A stretch of DNA of 64,000 bases from DATEDA01 sp963789885 (GTDB taxonomy: Bacteria > Pseudomonadota > Gammaproteobacteria > Burkholderiales > SG8-39), in contig CAWBNB010000037.1 of NCBI GenBank assembly GCA_963789885.1, positions 1-64,000 on the forward strand, written 5' to 3'. A program made the position numbers and the translations under genes. The stretch's first letter is position 1; each line of letters begins with the position of its first letter. Below, one piece after another: positions 53,801-60,651 of the stretch. The notes under the pieces are model-generated. The model worked only from the letters and a program-made list of their open reading frames with translations, had not been told where the DNA came from and searched no databases.

Positions 53801-53916
53801 TAGTGACTCCAGATCGACTCGTAGATGAGCCCGGCGAATCCGGAGACCGTGAAGAGCAGGAACAGCGCCGCCCGGCGGCGGGAGGGCGTTGCATCGGGCG
53901 CGGGCGGTGCGGACAA
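50833..53916 (-). CDS. MFS-like membrane domain fused to spermidine synthase-like domain
   Basis: About 1,027 residues from a probable TTG at 53916. Residues ~15-530 hold about 12-14 hydrophobic segments (LFLLFTVSGFAGLIYESIWS first). Residues ~560-800 are a PABS-type methyltransferase fold with VAIIGIGTGLTTHTM (nucleotide loop), VDTIEIEPAM and VFDDAKTYFSTHNERYDIIV, as in spermidine synthase. The last ~200 residues look helical. The catalytic Asp-region is only partly like true polyamine synthases, so the product is uncertain; such fusions are widespread and mostly uncharacterised. It converges with aroC; the frame extends far upstream of the chosen start but with noncoding composition. Confidence 0.85.
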   Translation of the reverse strand: MSAPPAPDATPSRRRAALFLLFTVSGFAGLIYESIWSHYLKLFLGHAAYAQTLVLALFMGGMAAGAWLAGRFSARLGNLLRGYAIVEAVIGLAALLFHPVFVATTNAAYDSILPALGADTGAAAVKWLLAALLILPQSVLLGATFPLMSAGLLRRHPERPGESLAMLYFTNSLGAAVGVLASGFVMIERLGLPGTIQAAGVLNLALAAIVWLIAPGRDPDPARVASLTLARRVESRGADAPWRLLLLVAGLTGMASFIYEVGWIRMLTLVLGAATHSFELMLSAFILGLACGGYWVRSRIDRARSPLAFLGVVQIVMGLCALATLPLYGAAFEMMQLVIRGTAKTDAGYGIFLVASHGIALAMMFPAAFCAGMTLPLITYALLAAGHGERSIGAVYASNTLGSIAGVVFAAHVGMPLLGLKGLITAGAALDLALGLVLLWRLAIGSQVRTRTSRPVGEPLPGGLTLGLTLGAIAALAVVAFAVTLDPHKMASGVFRRGDLYTAQDAELKFYRDGKTTSVALLQFREGLSLRTNGKSDGAINLEEGARISDEVTMVLTAAVPLAHKPDAKRVAIIGIGTGLTTHTMLAATTIERVDTIEIEPAMAEASRAFAARNASAFADPRSRIVFDDAKTYFSTHNERYDIIVSEPSNPWVSGVSSLFTTEFYRHVRRYLNPGGVMVQWFQLYEIDPSLVASVLRALADNFPDYAIYAATDSDLLIVAGERETLARPLYDVFQMPGVAAELRKVHVQRVGDLDIRRLGGKDSLHPLFLSYAAPVNSDYAPYLDLNASRYRFLQSGAGDLTRIGAEGIPIVAMLESRKRVVRPLSYDGDDFLERIELARRARYARDFYLEAKPPVALGIPADLEKNLELSKMRGLDCVDAQTYDVWLHSLFHVARIANPVLEPAEADAIWSRFEHAPCYKRLAAEDRQWLQLFRAAGAREAPAMARYADEILAAGKELSSSHTQYLLTASLTGNILTGQLDRAQSAWDKHSTEAARSGLSLDLRLLYAYLAVAKTVAPAPTTPTPR

Positions 53917-54087
53917 AGCGTGTCTTAAGTTGGGTGCCGCGAGCGGACGCCGCAGGCCGGTGCGGATTCTACGGGAACGCAGGTCCGCCAGGTGGCCCCG
54001 CGCGCGAATCGGCGTGCGTTCGTGCACGGCGCCGGCGCAGCCCGGCGACTTACGCCCCGGGCGGCGTGCGAAAATCGCGCCCGCGCC

Positions 54088-55269
54088 GTGTCCGTTCGCC
54101 TCCCTCATCTCCGCCTCGGCGGGATCTACTTCACGTACTTCGTCTTCATCGGGGCCTTTTCCCCGTACTTCAGCCTCTACCTCCAGTCGATCGGCCAGGC
54201 GGCGTGGCAGATCGGGCTGCTCCTCTCGCTGATGCAGCTCATGCGGATCGTGGCGCCGAACCTGTGGGCGTCGCTCGCGGACCGCCACGGCTGGCGGGCG
54301 CGGCTGCTGCGCTCGACGCTGGCGGCCGCGATCGCGGCGTATTGCGGCGTGTTCGCCACCACCGACTTCGCGGGCCTCTTCGTCGTGCTCGCGGCGTTCG
54401 CGTTCTTCTCGAGCGCCACGATGCCGCTCGTCGAGGCGATCACGCTCGCGCGGCTCCGCGAGCGCTTCGAGGGCTACGGCCCGATCCGGCTCTGGGGGTC
54501 GGTGGGCTTCATCGCCGCGGTGCTCGGGGTCGGCTGGATGCTCGACCGGATCGCGATCGCGAATCTGCTGTGGCTGCTCCTCGCGCCGCTCGCCGCGACG
54601 CTCGCGCTCGCCGCGCCGCTGCGGGACGCGCCGGGTCCGCACCGCGCCGCGGGGGAGCGCTTCCTTTCGCTCGCGCTACGCCCCGAAGTGGTGGCGCTGC
54701 TCGGTGCGAACCTGCTGATGAACGTCGCGCACGGGCCGCTGTACGCGTTCTACAGCATCTATCTCAACGGGGCGGGCTACAGCAAGACGCTGATCGGCGC
54801 GCTGTGGTCGCTCGGTGTCGTGGCCGAGATCGCGGTGTTCATTACCGCGCCCTGGTGGATGCGGCGCTTCGGTGCTCACCACGTCCTGCTCGCCTGCTTC
54901 ACGCTCGCCGTAGTCCGGTTCGCGCTGATCGGCTGGGGCGTGGGGAGCCTCGGACTGCTCGTCGCTGCGCAGCTCGCGCACGCCGCGACGTTCGGCGCCT
55001 GCCACATGGCGTCGGTGGCGCTGATGAACCGCTGGTTCGGCGGCGCGCGGCAGGTGCGGGGCCAGGCGCTGTACATGTCGATTGCGTTCGGCGTGGGCGG
55101 CTTCCTCGGCACCGCCGCGAGCGGTCTCGCCTGGGACGCGATCGGCCCGGCGTGGACGTTTACCGCGGCGAGCGGCGCGGCCGCCGCCGGGTTGATTCTG
55201 CTCGCCGCCAGAGCGAAACTCTTGCGGGAGGTGTCGGGGCCGGCAGTCGATGCCGCGTCTCCGTCATAG
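54088..55269 (+). CDS. MFS permease (phenylpropionate-type PPP family)
   Basis: 393 residues from the GTG at 54088, with 12 predicted hydrophobic segments. GGIYFTYFVFIGAFSPYFSL at the start and RLWGSVGFIAAVLGVGWMLD near residue 130 match the MFS_1-like/HcaT group. HcaT-type permeases are linked to aromatic acid uptake in enteric bacteria, but no aromatic catabolic genes are adjacent, so the substrate is open. A longer frame to 53992 exists but lacks a good start. The M48 lipoprotein follows after 15 bases. Confidence 0.85.
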   Translation: MSVRLPHLRLGGIYFTYFVFIGAFSPYFSLYLQSIGQAAWQIGLLLSLMQLMRIVAPNLWASLADRHGWRARLLRSTLAAAIAAYCGVFATTDFAGLFVVLAAFAFFSSATMPLVEAITLARLRERFEGYGPIRLWGSVGFIAAVLGVGWMLDRIAIANLLWLLLAPLAATLALAAPLRDAPGPHRAAGERFLSLALRPEVVALLGANLLMNVAHGPLYAFYSIYLNGAGYSKTLIGALWSLGVVAEIAVFITAPWWMRRFGAHHVLLACFTLAVVRFALIGWGVGSLGLLVAAQLAHAATFGACHMASVALMNRWFGGARQVRGQALYMSIAFGVGGFLGTAASGLAWDAIGPAWTFTAASGAAAAGLILLAARAKLLREVSGPAVDAASPS

Positions 55270-55284
55270 CCTCCGGAGTTCAGG

Positions 55285-56112
55285 ATGCGCCTCCGAATCC
55301 TTGCCAGTGCGCTCGTAGGTACCGTCGCCGCAGCGGCGATCGCCGGCTGCGCCACCGTGCACACGACCCAGGCCGGGGCGGTGGGCGTCGATCGGTCACA
55401 GGCGATGCTCGTGTCGTCCGCCGAGGTCGACAAGGCCGCCTCCCAGGAGTACGCGAAGACCATCGCCGCCGCGCGGCAGAAGGGCCTGCTCGACCGCGAC
55501 CCCGCGCAGGTCCAGCGGGTGCGCACGATCGCGAACCGGCTGATCGTCCAGACCGGCGCTTTCCGGAAGGACGCCCCGGGCTGGAAGTGGGAGGTCCACG
55601 TGATCACCTCCGACCAGCTCAACGCCTGGTGCATGCCGGGCGGCAAGATGGCCGTGTACACCGCGCTCATCGAGAAACTGAAGCTCACCGACGACGAGCT
55701 CGCCGCGATCATGGGCCACGAGATCGCGCACGCGCTGCGCGAGCACGGCCGCGAGCGGGTGTCCCAGCAGATGGCCACCCAGCTCGCGGTCGGGATCGCC
55801 TCGGCTGCGCTCGGCCTTGGGCAGGGCGGCTCCCAGCTCGCCGGCATGGTCGCCAACGTGACCTTCACGCTGCCGAACTCGCGCCTGCACGAGCAGGAGG
55901 CCGACCGGATCGGCGTCGAGCTCGCCGCGCGCGCCGGCTACGACCCGCGGGCGGCAGTGTCGGTCTGGGAGAAGATGGCGAAGGCGGATGGCGGCTCGCC
56001 GCCGCAGTTCCTGTCGACGCATCCCTCGGCGGAGAACCGGATCAAGGACCTCCAGGCCTACGCCGACAAGGTCATGCCGCTCTACGAGGCGGCGGTGCGC
56101 AAGCGCGGCTGA
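55285..56112 (+). CDS. M48-family metalloprotease lipoprotein (LoiP-like)
   Basis: 275 residues. The lipoprotein signal ends AAAAIAGCATV, with the lipobox Cys at about residue 22 anchoring it to the outer or inner membrane from the periplasm. The zinc motif GHEIAHALREHGRE lies near residue 143, and HEQEADRIGVELA near 205 gives the third ligand. This matches the LoiP/YcaL/BepA-type periplasmic M48 proteases that act in outer-membrane quality control. TPR repeats of BepA are absent. Confidence 0.92.
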   Translation: MRLRILASALVGTVAAAAIAGCATVHTTQAGAVGVDRSQAMLVSSAEVDKAASQEYAKTIAAARQKGLLDRDPAQVQRVRTIANRLIVQTGAFRKDAPGWKWEVHVITSDQLNAWCMPGGKMAVYTALIEKLKLTDDELAAIMGHEIAHALREHGRERVSQQMATQLAVGIASAALGLGQGGSQLAGMVANVTFTLPNSRLHEQEADRIGVELAARAGYDPRAAVSVWEKMAKADGGSPPQFLSTHPSAENRIKDLQAYADKVMPLYEAAVRKRG

Positions 56113-56150
56113 GCCCCGCGCGTGGGAGCGGTCGGGCCGTCGCCCTCCGC

Positions 56151-56156
56151 TATAAT
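56151..56156 (+). promoter_or_regulatory. -10 element TATAAT upstream of leuC
   Basis: Consensus TATAAT 29 bases before the leuC ATG. No strong -35 lies 17 bases upstream. Its position fits a start for the leuC-leuD-leuB-asd run; no leader peptide with leucine codons is visible in the short gap. Confidence 0.5.
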
Positions 56157-56184
56157 TCCCGCTTTCCGGAAGCGCAGGCCGAAA

Positions 56185-57594
56185 ATGGCACCGCAAACCC
56201 TCTACGACAAGCTCTGGGCGAGCCACGTCGTGCACGCCGAGGACGACGGCACGACGCTGCTCTACATCGACCGGCACCTCGTCCACGAGGTCACCAGCCC
56301 GCAGGCCTACGAGGGGCTGAAGCTCGCCGGCCGCAAGGTCTGGCGCCCGGGGTCGGTGGTCGCGACTGCCGACCACAACACGCCCACGCGCAACTGGGAC
56401 CAGGGCATCGCCGACCCGACCTCGCGCCTCCAGGTCGACGAGCTCGACCGGAACATGAAGGAGTACGGCGCCAAGGCCTATTTCCCGTTCCGCGACCGCA
56501 ACCAGGGGATCGTCCACGTGATCGGTCCCGAGCTCGGCGCGACGCTGCCCGGGATGACGCTCGTGTGCGGCGACAGCCACACGAGCACTCACGGTGCGTT
56601 CGCCTGCCTCGCGCACGGCATCGGCACGTCCGAGGTCGAGCACGTGCTCGCGACGCAGTGCCTGGTCACGAAGAAGTCGCGCAACATGCTCGTGCTGGTC
56701 GAGGGGCGGCTCGGTCGCGGCGTGACGGCGAAGGATCTCGCGCTCGCGATCATCGGCCGGATCGGCACCGCGGGCGGCACCGGCTATGCGATCGAATACG
56801 CCGGCGCCGCGGTGCGCGCGCTGTCGATGGAAGGCCGCATGACCCTGTGCAACATGTCGATCGAGGCCGGCGCGCGCTGCGGGATGGTCGCGGCCGACGA
56901 TACGACGATCAACTATCTCAAGGGCCGGAGGTTCGCGCCGAAGGGCGACGAGTGGGAGCGCGCCGCCGCGGTCTGGCGCACCCTGGTCAGCGACGACAAC
57001 GCCAAGTTCGACCGCGTGGTGACCATCGACGCGCGCGAGATCAGGCCTCAGGTCACCTGGGGCACCTCGCCCGAGATGGTGCTGCCGGTCGACGCGCGCG
57101 TACCCGATCCGGACAAGGAGCGCGACGCGACCAAGCGCGACGGTATCGAGCGTGCGCTCAGGTACATGGCGCTCGAGCCGAACATGCCGCTGACCGCGAT
57201 CAAGCTCGACAAGGTCTTCATCGGCTCCTGCACCAATTCGCGCATCGAGGATCTACGCGCGGCGGCGGCGGTGGTGCGCGGACGCCGGGTCGCGTCCAAC
57301 GTGCGTCTGGCGATGGTGGTCCCCGGCTCCGGCCCGGTGAAGGAGCAGGCCGAGCGCGAGGGACTGGACCGCATTTTCAGGGACGCCGGCTTCGAGTGGC
57401 GCGAGCCCGGCTGTTCGATGTGCCTCGGCATGAACGACGACAAGCTCTCGCCGGGCGAGCGCTGCGCCTCGACGTCGAACCGCAACTTCGAGGGACGCCA
57501 GGGCCCCGGCGGGCGCACCCACCTCGTGAGCCCGGAGATGGCGGCTGCGGCAGCGGTCTCGGGTCATTTCGTCGACGTCCGGAACTGGAGCTGA
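56185..57594 (+). CDS. leuC: 3-isopropylmalate dehydratase large subunit
   Basis: 469 residues from the ATG at 56185. [4Fe-4S]-cluster cysteines are in IGSCTNSRIEDLRAA near residue 350 and EPGCSMCLGMNDDKLSPGE near 410; substrate residues GDSHTSTHGAFACLAHGIGT near 130 match the aconitase family. With LeuD it isomerises 2-isopropylmalate to 3-isopropylmalate in leucine biosynthesis. leuD follows after 15 bases with its own ribosome-binding site (GAGGGGAGG). Confidence 0.97.
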   Translation: MAPQTLYDKLWASHVVHAEDDGTTLLYIDRHLVHEVTSPQAYEGLKLAGRKVWRPGSVVATADHNTPTRNWDQGIADPTSRLQVDELDRNMKEYGAKAYFPFRDRNQGIVHVIGPELGATLPGMTLVCGDSHTSTHGAFACLAHGIGTSEVEHVLATQCLVTKKSRNMLVLVEGRLGRGVTAKDLALAIIGRIGTAGGTGYAIEYAGAAVRALSMEGRMTLCNMSIEAGARCGMVAADDTTINYLKGRRFAPKGDEWERAAAVWRTLVSDDNAKFDRVVTIDAREIRPQVTWGTSPEMVLPVDARVPDPDKERDATKRDGIERALRYMALEPNMPLTAIKLDKVFIGSCTNSRIEDLRAAAAVVRGRRVASNVRLAMVVPGSGPVKEQAEREGLDRIFRDAGFEWREPGCSMCLGMNDDKLSPGERCASTSNRNFEGRQGPGGRTHLVSPEMAAAAAVSGHFVDVRNWS

Positions 57595-57609
57595 GGGGAG
57601 GCGCCGCAC

Positions 57610-58252
57610 ATGGAAAAGTTCACCGTCCACAACGGGCTCGTCGCGCCGCTCGACCGCGCCAACGTCGACACCGACCAGATCATCCCGAAGCAGTTCCTGA
57701 AGTCGATCAAGCGCACCGGCTTCGGGCCGAATCTCTTCGACGCGTGGCGCTACATGGACATCGGCGAGCCGGGGATGGACAACGCGAAGCGCCCGCTCAA
57801 GCCGGACTTCGTGCTCAACCAGCCGCGCTACCGGGGTGCGACCATCCTCCTCGCGCGCGAGAACTTCGGTTGCGGGTCCTCGCGCGAGCACGCGCCGTGG
57901 TCGCTGATGGACTACGGCTTCCGCGCGGTGCTCGCGCCCTCGTACGGCGAGATCTTCTTCAACAACAGCTTCAAGAACGGGTTCCTCCCGATCAGGCTCG
58001 CGCCAAGCGAGATCGACCGCTTGTTCCACGACGTGGCCGCGTTCCCCGGCTTCCGCCTCGATCATCGACCTCGCGGCGCAAACCGTCGCCTATCCGGACG
58101 GGGCGCGCGCGTTCCAGTTCGAGATCGACCCGTTCCGCAAGCACTGTCTCCTCAACGGCCTCGACGAGATCGGCCTGAGCCTGCGCCACGCCGAGAAGAT
58201 CCACGCGTTCGAGGAGCGCCGGCAGGCCGAGCAGCCGTGGCTGTTCAGTTGA
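57610..58252 (+). CDS. leuD: 3-isopropylmalate dehydratase small subunit, one apparent frameshift
   Basis: The N-terminal two-thirds is textbook LeuD (MEKFTVHNGLVAPLDRANVD, then NFGCGSSREHAPWSL near residue 85). After HDVAAFPGFRL the expected IIDLAAQTVAYPDGARAFQF continues in another frame, ending QAEQPWLFS at TGA 58250-58252. One extra G near 58060 explains it; the span is 643 bases, one over a multiple of three. Restored length is about 213 residues, normal for LeuD. As written, the frame reads straight on into leuB, a false fusion. Its natural stop overlaps the leuB start. Confidence 0.92.
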
Positions 58253-59316
58253 AGATCGCGGTCCTCCCCGGCGACGGGATCGGCCCCGAGATCGTCGCGC
58301 AGGCGGTGCGGGTGCTGCGCGCGCTCGCGCGCGGCGGCCTCGCGTTCGAGCTCGCCGAGGCGCCGGTCGGCGGCACCGCGTACGACGCTTCCGGCGATCC
58401 GCTGCCCGATGCGACGCTCGCGCTCGCCAAGGGCGCCGACGCGATCCTCTTCGGCGCGGTCGGTGGCCCGAAGTACGACCAGCTCCCGCGCGCCAAGCGA
58501 CCGGAGCAGGCGCTCCTGCGGCTGCGGAAAGAGCTCGGGCTCTTTGCCAACCTGCGCCCGGCGACGATCTACCCCGAGCTCGCGGGCGCCTCGACCCTGC
58601 GGCCGGAGATCGTCGCCGGCCTCGACCTCCTGATCCTGCGCGAGCTGACCGGCGACATCTACTTCGGGCAGCCGCGCGGCATCCGGACGACCGACGCCGG
58701 CGAGCGCGAGGGCTTCGACACGATGCGCTACGCCGAGTCGGAGATCCGCCGCATCGCGCACGCCGGGTTCCGCGCCGCGCGCAAGCGCCAGCGCCGGCTG
58801 TGCTCGGTGGACAAGGCGAACGTGCTCGAGACCTCGCAGCTCTGGCGCGAGGTCGTCACCGCCGTCGGAAACGAGTATCCCGACGTCGCGCTCACCCACA
58901 TGTACGTCGACAATGCGGCGATGCAGCTCCTGCGCGCGCCGAAGCAGTTCGACGTCATCGTGACCGGGAACATGTTCGGCGACATCCTGTCGGACGAGGC
59001 ATCGATGCTTACCGGCTCGATCGGGATGCTGCCTTCGGCGTCGCTCGACGAGCGCGACAAGGGACTCTACGAGCCGATCCACGGTTCGGCGCCCGACATC
59101 GCCGGGCAGGACGTCGCCAACCCGCTCGCGACCATCCTCTCGGCGGCGATGATGTTGCGCTACAGCCTGAACCAGGCTTCGGCGGCGGAACGGGTCGAGG
59201 GGGCGGTGCGGAAAGTGCTGGCACAGGGGCTGCGCACGGCCGATATTCACGAGGCCGGGACGACGCGGGTCGGGACGGCGGCAATGGGCGACGCGGTGGT
59301 CAAGGCGCTGGGTTAG
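58249..59316 (+). CDS. leuB: 3-isopropylmalate dehydrogenase
   Basis: 355 residues from a TTG at 58249 that overlaps the leuD stop (TTGA), giving MKIAVLPGDGIGPEIVAQAV; a GTG at 58237 is an alternative. The substrate/Mn region VDKANVLETSQLWREV and MFGDILSDEASMLTGSIGML, plus HGSAPDIAGQDVANPLATI for NAD+, are intact. It oxidises and decarboxylates 3-isopropylmalate. Coupled to leuD and followed by asd after 26 bases. Confidence 0.96.
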   Translation: MKIAVLPGDGIGPEIVAQAVRVLRALARGGLAFELAEAPVGGTAYDASGDPLPDATLALAKGADAILFGAVGGPKYDQLPRAKRPEQALLRLRKELGLFANLRPATIYPELAGASTLRPEIVAGLDLLILRELTGDIYFGQPRGIRTTDAGEREGFDTMRYAESEIRRIAHAGFRAARKRQRRLCSVDKANVLETSQLWREVVTAVGNEYPDVALTHMYVDNAAMQLLRAPKQFDVIVTGNMFGDILSDEASMLTGSIGMLPSASLDERDKGLYEPIHGSAPDIAGQDVANPLATILSAAMMLRYSLNQASAAERVEGAVRKVLAQGLRTADIHEAGTTRVGTAAMGDAVVKALG

Positions 59317-59342
59317 GCAGAAGCGGATCGAGGGCTAGAGTC

Positions 59343-60500
59343 ATGAGGCGGGTCGGGTTTGTCGGTTGGCGCGGGATGGTCGGCTCGGTGCTGCTGCAGC
59401 GCATGCGCGAGGAGCGCGACTTCGAGCTGATCGACCCGGTGTTCTTCACCACGTCGAATGCCGGCGGGCAGGGCCCCGACGTCGGCCGCGGGACGGGCGC
59501 GCTCAAGGACGCCCGCTCGGTCGACGAGCTGAAGTCGCTCGACGTCGTCGTCACCTGCCAGGGCGGGGACTACACGAACGAGATCCATCCCCGGCTTCGC
59601 GCGGCCGGCTGGAACGGCTACTGGATCGACGCCGCCTCGGCGCTCCGGATGAACAAGGACGCGGTGATCGTCCTCGACCCGGTGAACCTGGAGGTGATCG
59701 AGGATGGCCTCGCACGCGGGCTGAAGGATTACATCGGCGGCAACTGCACGGTCAGCCTGATGATCATGGGACTGCACGGGCTCTTCAAGCACGGCGTGGT
59801 GGAGTGGATGACGGCGATGACCTACCAGGCCGCCTCCGGCGCCGGCGCGCAGAACATGCGCGAGCTGCTCGCCCAGATGGGCGCTGCGCACGGCGCCGCG
59901 GACGCGCTCCTCGCCGATCCCGGATCGGCGATACTGGAGATCGACCGGCGCGTCGCCGATGCGCTGCGGTCCGACCGCATGCCGAAGGAGCATTTCGGCG
60001 TGCCGCTCGCCGGGAGCCTGATCGCCTGGATCGACAAGGACCTCGGCAACGGCCAGAGCCGCGAGGAGTGGAAGGCGCAGGCCGAGGGCAACAAGATCCT
60101 CGGCCGCACGCAGGCGCCGATCCCGATCGACGGCGTGTGCGTGCGGATCGGGGCGATGCGCTGCCACAGCCAGGCGCTGACGATCAAGCTCAACCGCGAC
60201 GTGCCGCTCGCGGAGATCGAGGCGATGCTCGCGGAAGCGAACCCGTGGGTGCGCGTGGTGCCTAACGACCGGGAGGCGAGCATTCGCGAGCTGTCGCCGG
60301 CCGCGGTCACCGGATCGCTGCAGGTTCCGGTCGGCCGGCTGCGCAAGCTCTCGATGGGCCCGCAGTATCTCGCCGCGTTCACCGTCGGCGACCAGCTGCT
60401 CTGGGGCGCGGCGGAGCCCCTGCGGCGGATGCTGCGCATCCTGCTCGAAGGCGCCGGGAGTCGCGTCCGGAGCGGCTCGCGCGAGACGGCGGCGGTGTGA
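59343..60500 (+). CDS. asd: Aspartate-semialdehyde dehydrogenase
   Basis: 385 residues from the ATG at 59343. NADP-binding start RRVGFVGWRGMVGSVLLQRM; catalytic Cys in GGNCTVSLMIMGLHGLF near residue 137; QAASGAGAQNMRELL near 162; and catalytic His in RIGAMRCHSQALTIK near 282. It makes aspartate semialdehyde for lysine, DAP, threonine and methionine. The leu-asd-fimV-truA order is characteristic of betaproteobacteria. Confidence 0.97.
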   Translation: MRRVGFVGWRGMVGSVLLQRMREERDFELIDPVFFTTSNAGGQGPDVGRGTGALKDARSVDELKSLDVVVTCQGGDYTNEIHPRLRAAGWNGYWIDAASALRMNKDAVIVLDPVNLEVIEDGLARGLKDYIGGNCTVSLMIMGLHGLFKHGVVEWMTAMTYQAASGAGAQNMRELLAQMGAAHGAADALLADPGSAILEIDRRVADALRSDRMPKEHFGVPLAGSLIAWIDKDLGNGQSREEWKAQAEGNKILGRTQAPIPIDGVCVRIGAMRCHSQALTIKLNRDVPLAEIEAMLAEANPWVRVVPNDREASIRELSPAAVTGSLQVPVGRLRKLSMGPQYLAAFTVGDQLLWGAAEPLRRMLRILLEGAGSRVRSGSRETAAV

Positions 60501-60588
60501 TTTGCAGGTCGTAGGGTGCTCGCTGATTGCGGGCAAAATGGCCTGAGAAATAGTTGGCTTGGCGGCTATTCTGAGGAGGTGGATTAGC

Positions 60589-60643
60589 TTGCATAGCTAA
60601 CCCCCTGATGCTATGTTAGTTACCTCGGACTAAGTCCCCGAGG
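60589..60643 (+). promoter_or_regulatory. fimV promoter and leader hairpin
   Basis: TTGCAT (60589-60594), exactly 17 bases, TATGTT (60612-60617): a reasonable sigma-70 promoter. Just downstream CCTCGG (60623-60628) and CCGAGG (60638-60643) can pair, and the second arm touches the GAGGGGGG ribosome-binding site, so the hairpin may reduce translation. An overlapping palindrome TTAGCT/AGCTAA (60584-60600) spans the -35. Confidence 0.5.
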
Positions 60644-60651
60644 GGGGCCCG

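Noticed and set aside
53889..58178. A 1,400-codon plus-strand frame across the MFS, M48 and leu genes
   Set aside because: It crosses several well-supported genes in another frame and has the Arg-rich composition of a shadow.
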